DNA from: Pachyseris speciosa
Lineage: Eukaryota > Cnidaria > Anthozoa > Scleractinia > Pachyseridae
Direction of reading: 5' to 3'
Assembly (NCBI GenBank): GCA_016490735.1
Contig: JAEMWC010000129.1
Coordinates: 1,145,001 to 1,209,000, forward strand
DNA length: 64,000 nt
Shown: positions 12,001-24,000 of the stretch, piece by piece
How the letters are laid out: each line of letters begins with the position of its first letter
How positions within the stretch are numbered: position 1 is the first letter of the stretch
Translations under genes and position numbers: made by a program
The notes under the pieces: generated by a model
Database searches by the model: none
What the model saw: the letters and a program-made list of their open reading frames with translations, nothing else
What the model was told of the DNA's origin: nothing

Positions 12001-15000
12001 GAGTCTAGATTCCAGATTCCGGATTCCGGATTCTATCTTTTAGGTAAACCCGCTGAGGAAAATGGTGGTAACCAAGATGGCGACTGACGCAAGTACGTCT
12101 TTTGTATCTTTTTTTAAGGCTTAAAGTAGTTTTTGTTTTACCATAAGAGGGGTAGTCCGCGGAGTAGTCCATAGGGTAGTCCGTGGAGTACTCCGTGGGG
12201 TAGTCCACGGAGTGGGGGTCAGTGGGTAGTCCATGGAGCGGGGGTCAGTGTTTTCAACTCTCCCCCTTTTACTTCTGTGAAGTACAAGTTTTCCATTTTA
12301 AACTTTTACCCTCTAGGAAGGATGAAGTTCATTGTTGACAACCTTCTTTTACTCTGCAGATTCAGTATGAAATTACAAGAATAAAACAAAGAAGTAAGTC
12401 TGAAGTCTTGGTTTTCTCTGAACCTGCATATCCGATATATAGACCTCTTTGATAATGGCGGATGATTTGACTATTCTTTTGTATGTATGTTAATTAGTCC
12501 TACTATTACCTCACTTTAAACTAAAACTTCTATTGAATTTTGCTCATACTTATGAGCAAATTGTCCTGAATATAAAATAAGAATTTGTTGGGTGCCATTA
12601 TAAAAAAGGTCTATATAACTTAAAGTGGCTATGAAGTAGAAAATTTTCTTTCTAATTTTTGAAGCTTCTTGTGTCTTGATTATGAAATGACAGAAGAGAT
12701 TTGACAACATCAAGTAAAGCCGATTTTTTTGCTCTTCAGAAAACCTCAAAATTCACTAAATCATGTCCCTTGGACTGGGAATGAACCTTTGCTCAGAACA
12801 ATGCCGATGACGTAGGAAATGCCACGACACTCGTGTCTTCTGAAGCATTTCCTACGTCACACCTTTGTAATACGATTGTTTCTTCGATCGAACTTTCGGT
12901 TCGATTTATTCCGCGTTGTAAATGTTTTACTGCCTAAAACCTAAATATTAAGAATCAGAAAATGATAAACTATTATATAAGAACAAGAAATTTTTGACTT
13001 CATAGGCACTTTAAGTTTATTATCCAAGGTAATTTAGAATTTGTCTGAAGCTATAACAAGGGCAGCTAACTTTAAAATGTTTTGCCTTTTCTTTCCCTTG
13101 AAACTCTTTAATCCACCCTCAAGGAAAGACCTTCTGGTATAAACTTTTAAAAATCCTGTGCCTCTTGCAATTTTCCTTAAGAACAGATCAAAGTTTTGAT
13201 AAGTTGTAATCTTTCTTGAAATATGTGCTTGTAGTTCCAGAAAATATCTAAACCACCATAAAAAATTTCCATAGCGACCCAATGGAAATGAGTGGAAATT
13301 CCAAAGGCTAAGGGACCTCAAAGCATCAACAATTTCCAGAGAACAGGGCTAACAAGTAATTTTGATCAATGGGACCAAATGAACACTTCCTGTTATTTCT
13401 TTTCCAATAATACCATAATATTGTAGAACTCAGAAGCTGGGAAAGGGTAAAAAAGTAAAGGGAATTTCTGCCATTTACATTATCATCTTTTGTGATATTG
13501 ACGATGTACTCGTAAGGAATGGAGAATTTAAACACTGATCAGTCTTGTTCCTTTACCAGTGCAAGAGCTGTCTACTCTGCATGATCGTCATCTGAACCGG
13601 CCGACACTTGATGACAGTGTGGATGAAGAGCAAACAATAGAAATAACAACCAAAGAAATTACACAGGTTTGCAGATTTTGATTGAGTCAATTGAGTGCTG
13701 TGAAACAAAAACCAAAGCAATTACTCCAGCCAATCACACTATAGATACACTGTGCAATGAGCCAATCAGAATTCAAAGCAATTACACATAACTAGGGCAA
13801 AGCACAGGACAGTGTGCGCATGCAAGTCTTTGGTTTTGCTTAAGAAAGTGGCGTGAGTTTTGCCGGCCAATCACTGAATGAAGCAGTACAAAACAAAGCA
13901 AACACAATTTACTTTTGATGTTTAATTGAAAGCTGCTCTCTGTTTGCAAATTAAGAGAACCAATTAGAACTGAAAGCCTATAAGACACCCTAATGTTAAA
14001 AAAAATTGAGAAAAAAACATGCAGTACATGCCCTGTTTGTGAGACTCATAAATGCAGAAGAATCCATGCTCTTAGTGTTTCATGCCTCACAAGAGAGGTC
14101 ACAATTTTCAATGATTTGCAGGTCACAGAACAACATTTTTTCAACCCGGTGTGGAGTAAAGCAAAAAAAAAAAGACCAAGATTAAAGCAACTTTGAATAG
14201 TTTTTAGCAATCATTATTGAAAGCTGGTGTATAGCATTCCACTAATGACGTTTTTGAAAACAGCCAAATGTCTGATGCTTCAAGTTTGGTTGTTATGTTC
14301 AAAGGAAGAATACTCAGCTGTCTGAGTTAATTACTTCATCCTTATTTATAGTATTAATGAGGAGTGGCACTGGGCGAAAAGATGGATTTGACAGAAGACA
14401 AATGTGGAGCAAATGTGGTTTAAATGTGACATTTGTCACATTTGTCCATATTTACTCGAGAAACAAATGTGACATTTGTCTTGAAGACAAATAGGATAAA
14501 TATGCATTTGCTCCTCCAGACAAATGTGGACAAATATAATGTAAATGTGAGATGAATGTGATATTTGTCCAGTTCAAATGTAGACAAACAGGTGTAAAGG
14601 AAGACAAATGCGTTGAAAAAAAGGACAAGTGTGTTCAAATATTACATTTATCAAAGGAGAAACGTGGATCATATTTCATGATTGCCTGTCATTTCAAATA
14701 TCCTCTGCCCATGAATTCCCTGCTAGTGGCTATATTTTTACATTCCCAGATACAAATAAGTGCTAAGACTAAGCAGCTAGTAACCAATTAAATTGATGAT
14801 TTAATTATATTGATAATTTGCATGCTCAACAATACCTTCCAAAAACCCAACAAAATGCTGGCCAAGATACAACAACCACAGAAACTATACATAATTGACA
14901 ACAACTTTTTATTTATTACCTACATGTAATCTTAAACGCAATGCAATATGGAAATGGAAAGCAACTTCCAATGTCTTTTAAAAATAGAGAACAGCTATTT

Positions 15001-18000
15001 TCAACATAAAAATAAGAACATTAAAGACGGAAAGCTTTGAATGCAATATGTGTTGTTTTAAATGCATGACATGAAAGCTGTAAATTCAAAGTAACTGCTT
15101 TATAAAATCTGAAAATATTTACATGACTGTTAAAAAAGCTTTGATTCCAATTGGCCATGTTCTAACAAGTAAGGGCCTGGGAACGAATCCAAATTTCATT
15201 GAAAATCAATGAAATTGAACTAAATCGAACCTCACATGAAAGGATATCTCAAACTAAGCAGTTTCAGCAAGTTTGAGTACGTTTGGTTGAAAAGCCGCCA
15301 GATAACATGCATTTAAAACTTGAAAAAATCCCATACAAATGTCTCTATTTCGGAAAGTGTGTCCCTCCAAACCATACCCGCTCCTGTGAAAACCAAAACA
15401 ACAACATAGGCATGTGGAATGTAATAGGGAATATTTTGCCTTTAAAATGCATGATATAGAAACTGTAACTTCAAACTAATTGCAGATAGCAAAAATGGGC
15501 CAAAAAATAAGCACAGCCTTATAAAATTTGAAAATATTTACACGAAGATAAAAATGGATCTATAAATGATATCATTAAAACTGTCAATGTTGTGTTTGTC
15601 CCTCTTCGCGAAGAGCCCAGGCAGGGGCTTCCTTTGGAAATGTATAAAGACTTCCTGGAATGAAGCCTCCCATTTCACGCTGGACCATCATCTGTCTCGC
15701 CCTTTGGCTTTTTGCCGTTATTGATTTCCAGTCCAGACTTCTGAATTCCCTGGTCAGTTCATCTGACCTCCACTGGAATTTTATAATACATAATTTAGCG
15801 AGGCAGCGATTGCCTGAGACTTCATCCTCCTCATATTCACTTTCCTCTGGAGACATGTATGCTATTTTCATAGCTTCCATCAGCATTCTCTTTTTTTCTT
15901 CACTATAGGAGGATTCTCTCAACGCCTCTTTTCGAGCTTTAAGCTTCTACAAGAAAATAGGAATAACATTAGCTGCAGTCTTAAATTTTCATTATCCACT
16001 ACCAGTCACCCCATCACTGTGCTCCTTTCAAACCACAGGTTTGTGAGGACCTATAGGTGGATAATGCTAGCTTATGTATCCCTCAAGCTTGAATATAAAA
16101 GCAATGGTTCTAAATTTATATTAAAATTGTTCGGTTTAAAAAGGTTACTACATGGACCTTGTCATTTGTCTTTATAATAGGGATTTCATGGTTATATTAT
16201 GTCCAATGTACAATTGAGCAATTTTGATATTGTGACTGTACTATCAGTTCACCCCTTTCCAAGTACTTTGATTCAATGGCTTATGCATGGAAAAAGGAGG
16301 TGAGATTCTTAGTGAAAGTTGATTTTCATTAGAAATAAATTTCACCGAGGGCACCCCTTTATTTCAAAAGCCAGTAAGAGATGAACCAACATCAAGCAAT
16401 TTAATTTGATGTTACAATCTTTAGAACTGGTTATGCCTTCATTAATAAGAATGACATCTTTTGCTACATGTATTTAGTGAGTTGAATAACAATGAACAAA
16501 ATAAAAACTGCCTTTGCCTTTGTTAAGCAGTAAAATTTTTAAAACGTACCTTGTAGAAAATGTTCAGATAATAATCAACAATAACAATTGTTTTACTTAA
16601 GTTTAAAGGACCCTCTATCCAAGATTTTACTTCTTTGAGAGAAAGGCAAGTGCAGACAACAATTCACTGAAAATGTACAATGTATGTCAAAGTATTCACT
16701 TACATTGTGGCACCTTTGATTTCTTTTTGCAGTCACTACACTTTCCTCCAGTCTGTTTGTTATCTCTGGGTCACCTTCAACTGTTTGCCGTGTTGAAGCT
16801 CTCTTCTTCCTAGCCTTCAAGGTCTTGAACTAAGTCCTTATTGACCCTGAAATTTTGAGATGAATATTTTCAATTTTCTGACATAAAGTGAAACACCCTT
16901 TCGCCAACCAGCTATATTTTAGAATCAACTCAACATTATAGCTTCTTTTTGCTTCCTGATTAATGTGCAGTCAATTTGTTAGTTGGGAGCTCCATAGACA
17001 ATGATCATCCTATCCGTAGAGCTAACAGCAACTCTAGTCTCCTTCGAAGCCATTTTTTTGGGGGGGGAATGTCACGCAACACTCCCCCACAGAAATGGCT
17101 GCTCACAACCTAACCACATTCCTTTGCTGATATTAGCCACTCACAACTTGGCTTCCATTTTGTGGAAACTGGTCGCACCAACCTTTTGAGGCTTGTCCAA
17201 TGAGAGGCCGTTGTTTTTATCTTTGAACCGTTGAAAGAATAAGATTATATCACATTCAACAAGGAGACTCTTGAATAAGCTTTCATTTAGTCTTCAGAGT
17301 TCACAATTTCTGAGCTTAAAAGAAGCAAGTTAGCAATTTGGAGAACTGTGGTCGAGAAAGAAAATATCTTCATCAACTTTTTAACAGGAACCAGCAAATG
17401 TTTAATTTATCAGAAGTACAAATGGAAGTGTTCTCGAAGCCTTCACTGCGTTTGTTGACAGTAAGCTGACTGATTTCGCTTACTTCCACCGAATCTCTGT
17501 CTGTAGGATGAAGCAGGCATTTAGCCCTAAGCCTGACTTGAAAGACATCATTGATGTCTATGTTAAGTGAAGATTTTGTAACCTCAGCGAAATTATGACT
17601 AGTTTCCCTGATCATGTATAATTATTTTTTTTCGTTAGCAGAGCATGTCAATGAACACGCGAAGCATTGGAGCTTTGATCGACAAGTTTTGGTGTTTCCT
17701 CTGCCATTACTAGTACATATATTTAGCAAGATAATAATTATCTTTTACACGAAAATGTCCCATGTGGATGTGCCAGACAATTATTGTCTGGCACATCCAC
17801 ATGGGACATTTTCGTGTAAAAGCTTACGTCATTTGCACTTTGCTGATATGTGATTGGTCTGTTCAAAAGACTGCAAATATAAACCACAAACAAACCAGAA
17901 ACACGATAGGAAAGGAATGTGGTTTGGTTGTGAGCAGTCATTTCTTTGGGGGGGAGTGCTGCATGACATCCCAAAAATGGCTGCGAAGGAGACTAACAGC

Positions 18001-21000
18001 AACCCAAGCCATTTTTTCCAAAGATTGACAATGGCAGTTGTTTCAAGTAATAAGATACAAGAACCTGACAAAATGGTGTCATAAACAATCAAACATATAT
18101 GTAATCTTCAAGCATGCAATAATGTGCAATCACATCTAGCCAAGGCCAGTAAAAAGACTTTAAAAGGCGCGCACAGATGTATTTAATTCTGTTATGGAGT
18201 GAATGAGGAAAACGGTAGTACAGTAAAAACCCGCAACTAGGAACCTACATTTTTAGGAAGTAGCCTAAACAGGTTCTTATATAAATGGTAGTTAACACAA
18301 TGTTAGGCTACTTAGGTTCTTAAAATAGGTTCTTAATTCTGGAGAAAAGCAAATAAAACTCAGCTGCGAAACAAGATGGTTATTGGCCTATTTTCTATTT
18401 TCAATTAAAAAAACCTCATTTTTACAGTAATGAGAATCTGCTTTTTTCTTCAAATAGGATTCTTGCACTGCAGCTGTAATGTACTAAATATGATTCTAGA
18501 AAATAAGAACCTGTTTTCAATTTTTAGGCTAAATAGGTTCTTGTTTATAGGGGGTATAAAATCCAAATTTTAGGCTAACAGGTTCTTAATTTTCAGGTTC
18601 TTAGTTGCGGGTTTTTACTGTATACAGGACAAATGCAAAAAGGCCTTAAAATTTAAATGACAAACACAACTCTCATTAGTATAGTGTAAGTGTAACATGG
18701 ACCATATTCACCTTGGGCCATGCTTAAATGATTTTCTATGATTATTACTTTTCTTTGCATTAATTACTTACGTTCCAATAACACTGGATCAGTGTCGTTG
18801 AAAGCTGATGTGGCTCTCACTCCTCTCTCAATTGCCAGAGTCACTTCACCATTGATCTCATCATTATAGCTGAAATCCCAAAACAACTGTTAAAATATAT
18901 CACTTTAAGTTCCAATAAAACTGACAGAGTGATGTACTGCTATAGTTTTGGCAAGAGGAAAAAGCAAGTGGGGTAATGAGACATACATGTTTATTAACCC
19001 TTTCACTCCCAAGAGTGACTTTATAGATTTAACCCTGTCTAATAACAGATGATTTCACTCGTCAAAGGGAGACCCCTTGGGAGTGAAAGGGTGAAAAAAC
19101 TATCTCCCTAAACCCTTTCACCCCCAAGATTAACTTTATAGATTTTACTCTGTCTAACGCCTGATGCTTTTACTCATGGAAGGGAAACCTCTTGGGAGTG
19201 AAAGGGTTAAGATAAATCTGACTGTGTTTTTGTTGTTTGGTGACTATACTCAGCTGTTGTTTTTATCTGGCACCTCAGTTTCCCAAGACATTAAAAAAAT
19301 TATTAAAGGAACAACTGGTTTGCTAAATACAAATTAAAGATGATCAATTATAAATCTTTACTACTTAATAAACAAAAACAAGAATGCATTTTGGAAACTC
19401 AGTAAGGTAGTACTCATCAACAAGCGGCAGTTGTTAGTGTCTGAATGTTAGGTTGTGTATATTAAACAGTAAAATTCCTTTATTTCACTATGCCATAAAA
19501 CATATGGATCCTCCTCTTTTAATTTAGCAACAACTTTATGGACACATGCCTAAAGTTACAAGACATAAGGTTAAGGGTCAATTTAAATAACAGTACAAAG
19601 ATCTTATCAAAAGGGACAATCTGTGAGAACAGTGTTGGAATCAGGGCAAGAAAAAAAGGAAAATGCTAGAAATAGGAGTGAGCAACCAAAAGCTGTCCAT
19701 GTACATGTAGTGAAATAAACCTGACTTCAACTCCAATTTTAAAAACCGATCAATCTTCCTAGGACTTAAGACTTACTGTATTTGTAAATTAAGCTTCAGT
19801 CTACTTACCATCAAATCTCTAGGCAGGTTTTCACTTCTTCTGCTGGTATTTGGCGTGACGGTAAATGAATCACGCAGGTTGTCCAGGTTGTCGATCTTGT
19901 CGGTTAGCGCAGTGATTTGTTGTTGCAGCTGTAACAACTGCGTAGTCTACGCATTTCGCGATCACAAGAGGAGCGAGAGGGCAGCGTGTTCGCTGGTGTT
20001 ATCACTGTCGTGTTTGGAGTCCTTAGAGAACGGTTTGGTGGAGGGAACGTCGGTGAAGTTTCATCAAGATTGTCCGTGTCATTTGTCACATTCAAGTCAA
20101 GTTCACGGCGACTTGTGTGGTGTTGTCGGCGTACGTCTTCTCGATTTCTTGTGATCAAAATGTTTGGGCGATCTTGTCCTTGGGGAACAGTTACCTAAGT
20201 TAAAAGGTTAAAGACAGGAAAATTGAAGCAATTAGTTAAGCTTGTTATACTCATTTTAAAGATGGCTTTCAGTCGATCGATCAAACAACAAAGGACAACT
20301 AATTGGCATGAAATTTAGCGTGAAACATAACTTTATGATATCCTAGAGTAATTCTGGCAGCTTACTGTTCGATGGTGCCTGGAGTTTGGCGGAGATTCTA
20401 CCATAAATTCAGTCCCGGCAATTTCAGGTCTACTCCTGCGGCGCATTACGAAACTACAACGAAATCTCTACCGACACAAACACCCACGTGAAGCAGAAGA
20501 ACGAAGTGACGCTCAGATGTCCCGCCGATTATGCTAAAAGCAACTCGTTGTCTCGGTCAGACTCTCGGATCATTTGATTGGAGACAAGATATCACGTGGT
20601 CTAACCCAGAGTACAACTGAGTGAAAATTAGCATATTTTGTTTATACCTCAATCCGACTTTAATCCGAGTTTACCATGGGTAAGAGCCCGGGGGTAAGAG
20701 ATACTTTTGTAGCCACTGTCATGATTTTGTGAGTCGCAGTACACGTTCAAGGCATCTTCGGGTTATAACAGCAACGAATGAAAGACATTGTCAGCCTGCA
20801 TTGTGACAGTGACAGCGAGCTGGAGTCGAGCAATGAGACGTAAGCCTTTGAAGGAAGTTGGCAATTCCAACAGGATTACAATTTTGTTACCATCTTTTGT
20901 TAAGAATGACAAGTTTACCACAACCCTGAAGTTGCTGTTGTTCTCTATTAAAATGCTCGTCCTTTTTGTTTGCACCGTAAGAATATTGTGACTAATGCGC

Positions 21001-24000
21001 CTTTCTGTGAAGAGTACCAACCTGGCTGAAAGTTGAACTTCAGTGGATCCATAAAATTTCAGAGATTGATGAGTTGGTTTAGCCTTACAGCCGGTCTTTG
21101 AAAGCTCATTTAAGCAAATCGTTTGATTGGTCGCAAACAAAAGTGTGTTAACAAGTATGACAGCGATTTTGTGAGCTTTTCTTCCCCATATTTGTCCTCT
21201 TTTATAACAGATTTGTCCTGGTGTAAATGTTATATTAAATTTACAACACATTTGTCTCTTATTTGTCAGAGATAAATGTGGTGACACATTTGTCTCGCAT
21301 TTGTGACATTTGTTAGGTGGACAAATGTGACTTTATATTTGCCCCGCATTTGTCACTTTGCCAAATATGATCAAATACATTATTTCATGCAGTGTGGTGT
21401 AGAGGGGTTTAGACTTGTTGATGAAAACACACAAGGTGGTTGACATCCCATGCACAAGTTTAGTTTGATGTATTTCCAGCATTTTGTCTGTGGTTATCTT
21501 TTGAGCATAGTCTTGAAATGAGGGAGCGTAAGCAAGGAGGACAGGAACATCAATGAGAACATCACAAAACAATAGGCTTATTGAGCAAACACAATGGCTC
21601 TGCATGTGCGTTTTACATTTTGGTACATTTCTTTGCCATCCTCTGCAAAAGAACAATGCGAAATGACCAGATTTTATGTTTTCTTGAGAACGTGAGCTCA
21701 TCATGGTAAAATGTGTTTCTTTTTCCTGACTTTAATGTTGTTCATACACTGTAGTAATTTAGTCCCTAGAGAATTCGCTAGCATTTTCCAAGTTAGACAA
21801 ATTGGAATAATCACGAATAATTACAGAAGCTAGGAGTAATATTTTGAAATGACATTTTCATTGCCGCTGCCGTTGTCGTTGCTTAAGCTCCCTATGGACT
21901 GCTCTTGGTAACATTATTTAGCTTTTTAGATGATGTGTTTTATCAGGCAACAGTGTTTGTGTAATTATTGAGTGCTGCCTTTCACTTTTTAGATGTTCCA
22001 TCAATGTCAAGGCTCGATTCATAGAATAGGAAGGCAAAGTCGTGGCGCTTCAAAACAGGAGCAGCGTCTGCTAAAAAATGTCATGTCATCCTTAGCTGTT
22101 AGTTTACAAGATCTGTCACTCAACTTCAGAAAAGGACAGTCATCTTATTTGAAGAGTAAGTTTTGTCATTTGTTGTTATTAACAGTTAGTGATCAGCAGA
22201 ATTCCATGGCTTAGCTCTGTTGAGATTCTCCTTTTTAAGAAAAGTCAGTCATAGGTTGGAAAACTCTAAAGGGAAAAATGGTTTTTCTTGATAAAGTAAA
22301 ATAAATGCAGCTTTTTGTAAGTTATGTGAGACTTGTTGTTATGAGTTTGTTCTCTTCTCCTCTTGAAGACATGTACTGTAGAATTTTGACAGCGGATAGT
22401 TCACCATTTTGCCGACTTCTCTTAAAAATTTATGTTTTGAAAATCATGAACTTAAGTGTCTAATTATGGCTAAAAAGTAACAGGAAAGAAAGATGTAAAA
22501 AAGAATGTACTAAAAAAGTTCTCATACTGTCTTTCCCAGGACTGAAGAATCGAGAAGAGAGGGAAAGGCAGTATTTTGACACAGGCTTACCAGCCACTAG
22601 CAGTGCTCTCATGAATGAAGATGTAGTTGAGGATGATGAACTCTATGACCGAGTAAGTTCTATTTTACTCTCTCCCACAGCGTTTAGAGTCTCTATGATC
22701 TTACTAGTAGTTATTGGGTTATTGTGCCAAGGCTTTGAATGGTCCGTTGATCAAGGATGGTATTTCTTCTTGCACTCCTAATTCTTTAGATGAGAAATGT
22801 TTGTCATTTTGTATCACTGCATCCTCAACTGTGCCCTTTTTTTAAAATAACTTATTAACAACTTGTGCTGGTCTTCATTTTTCTTAGTGCATAACCATTT
22901 CATGCTGATCTAAGCTTTAAAATGATTTCTCCTAATCTCAGCTGAAACATATATATTTTTGCAAAATCAATTCAACTTTTTGTGATTGTTTCCATTTTAC
23001 AGGGCTTCACTTCAGATCAGATGAGACTTGCTGAGGAAAATACAGCTCTAATAGAGCAGAGGGAAAAAGAAATACAGTCTATAGTTCAGTCTATATCAGA
23101 ACTAAATGAAATTTTCAGAGACCTTGCTACCATGATCGTAGAGCAGGTGAGAGAGTCCATTGAAATTTTCTTTGGCCATCTGGGAAAAAATCTCTTGTTT
23201 CCCATGGTGTGAGCAACCCAATTTTTGCCAGATAAGATTTTTACATGAATTATTCTCTCTTTTCTCTGACATTTCCAAGATTTAATGGTTTTGCTATGCT
23301 TTGTGTGCATCTTTAAGTGAGTCAAGATTTGTGCTACAAATTGATTGATTAGACAGTTGCAGTAAGAGTTTAAAGAGCAAGAGACATGTATTTTTAGTGG
23401 CTTAACCCATTGGCGCCCAGCCATTTTTACCTTTTTGGAGTGATTTTCCACCTATAAACGATCCATAGCCCTTCGTGACTCTTTATTGAAACTTCCATGG
23501 AAAAGTGGTGCTGTCCTAAAGCACTGGAGGCTCAAGGTTTCTGAAAACGTCATTCTGACGTAGCTATTTTTCATCTGTGGAGCTACAGGGACGTCCCAAG
23601 TTCGGTTTGCTTGTGATTTCTGCTAAGCTTACAGCCATTTTTCATCTTTAGTGGCTGCCTGATGAGCATCATTAAGTGTGACGGTAGCTAAGAGTCCACT
23701 TTCTTAAAGAATCGAGCAAGGTGATGTACTTTGTTGTCGAATTTGGCTTGTTACTCCATGAACTGGAAATTTGGCCGGTCAGACACTTAGTACCTTTGGG
23801 ACTTGACTATTGATGAATTTCTTGACCTACCGCCGCATATTTTGGAATTTGTGAGCACTGAAGATGACCACAAGCAGGAGTTTTGGGCGGTAGGTCGGAG
23901 TGGCTGTAGACTTAGTTTATGTGTGAAAGAATTGGGGGAAGGAACAGGCGCTGTCAAAAATTCTCCTTATTTCCCAGCATGCAATACGCTTGAGATGTTG

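Larger units (their letters stand above)
14397..21354. mobile_element. Candidate 7-kb DNA transposon bounded by inverted ACAAATG arrays
   Basis: Left array 14397-14640 begins GACAAATGTGGAGCAAATGT; the right array (about 21190-21354), read in reverse, begins GACAAATGCGGGGCAAATAT. Both consist of irregular ACAAATGTG and CATTTGTC units. Between them lie the whole antisense gene, its divergent ORF start and several later MITEs. No clean target duplication was found, so the borders are approximate and the arrays could be two separate insertions. Confidence 0.5.

Noticed and set aside
20763..21287. 174-codon - strand ORF
   Set aside because: Starts inside the ACAAATG array, has no family likeness and overlaps the divergent ORF start. 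Probably a chance frame.
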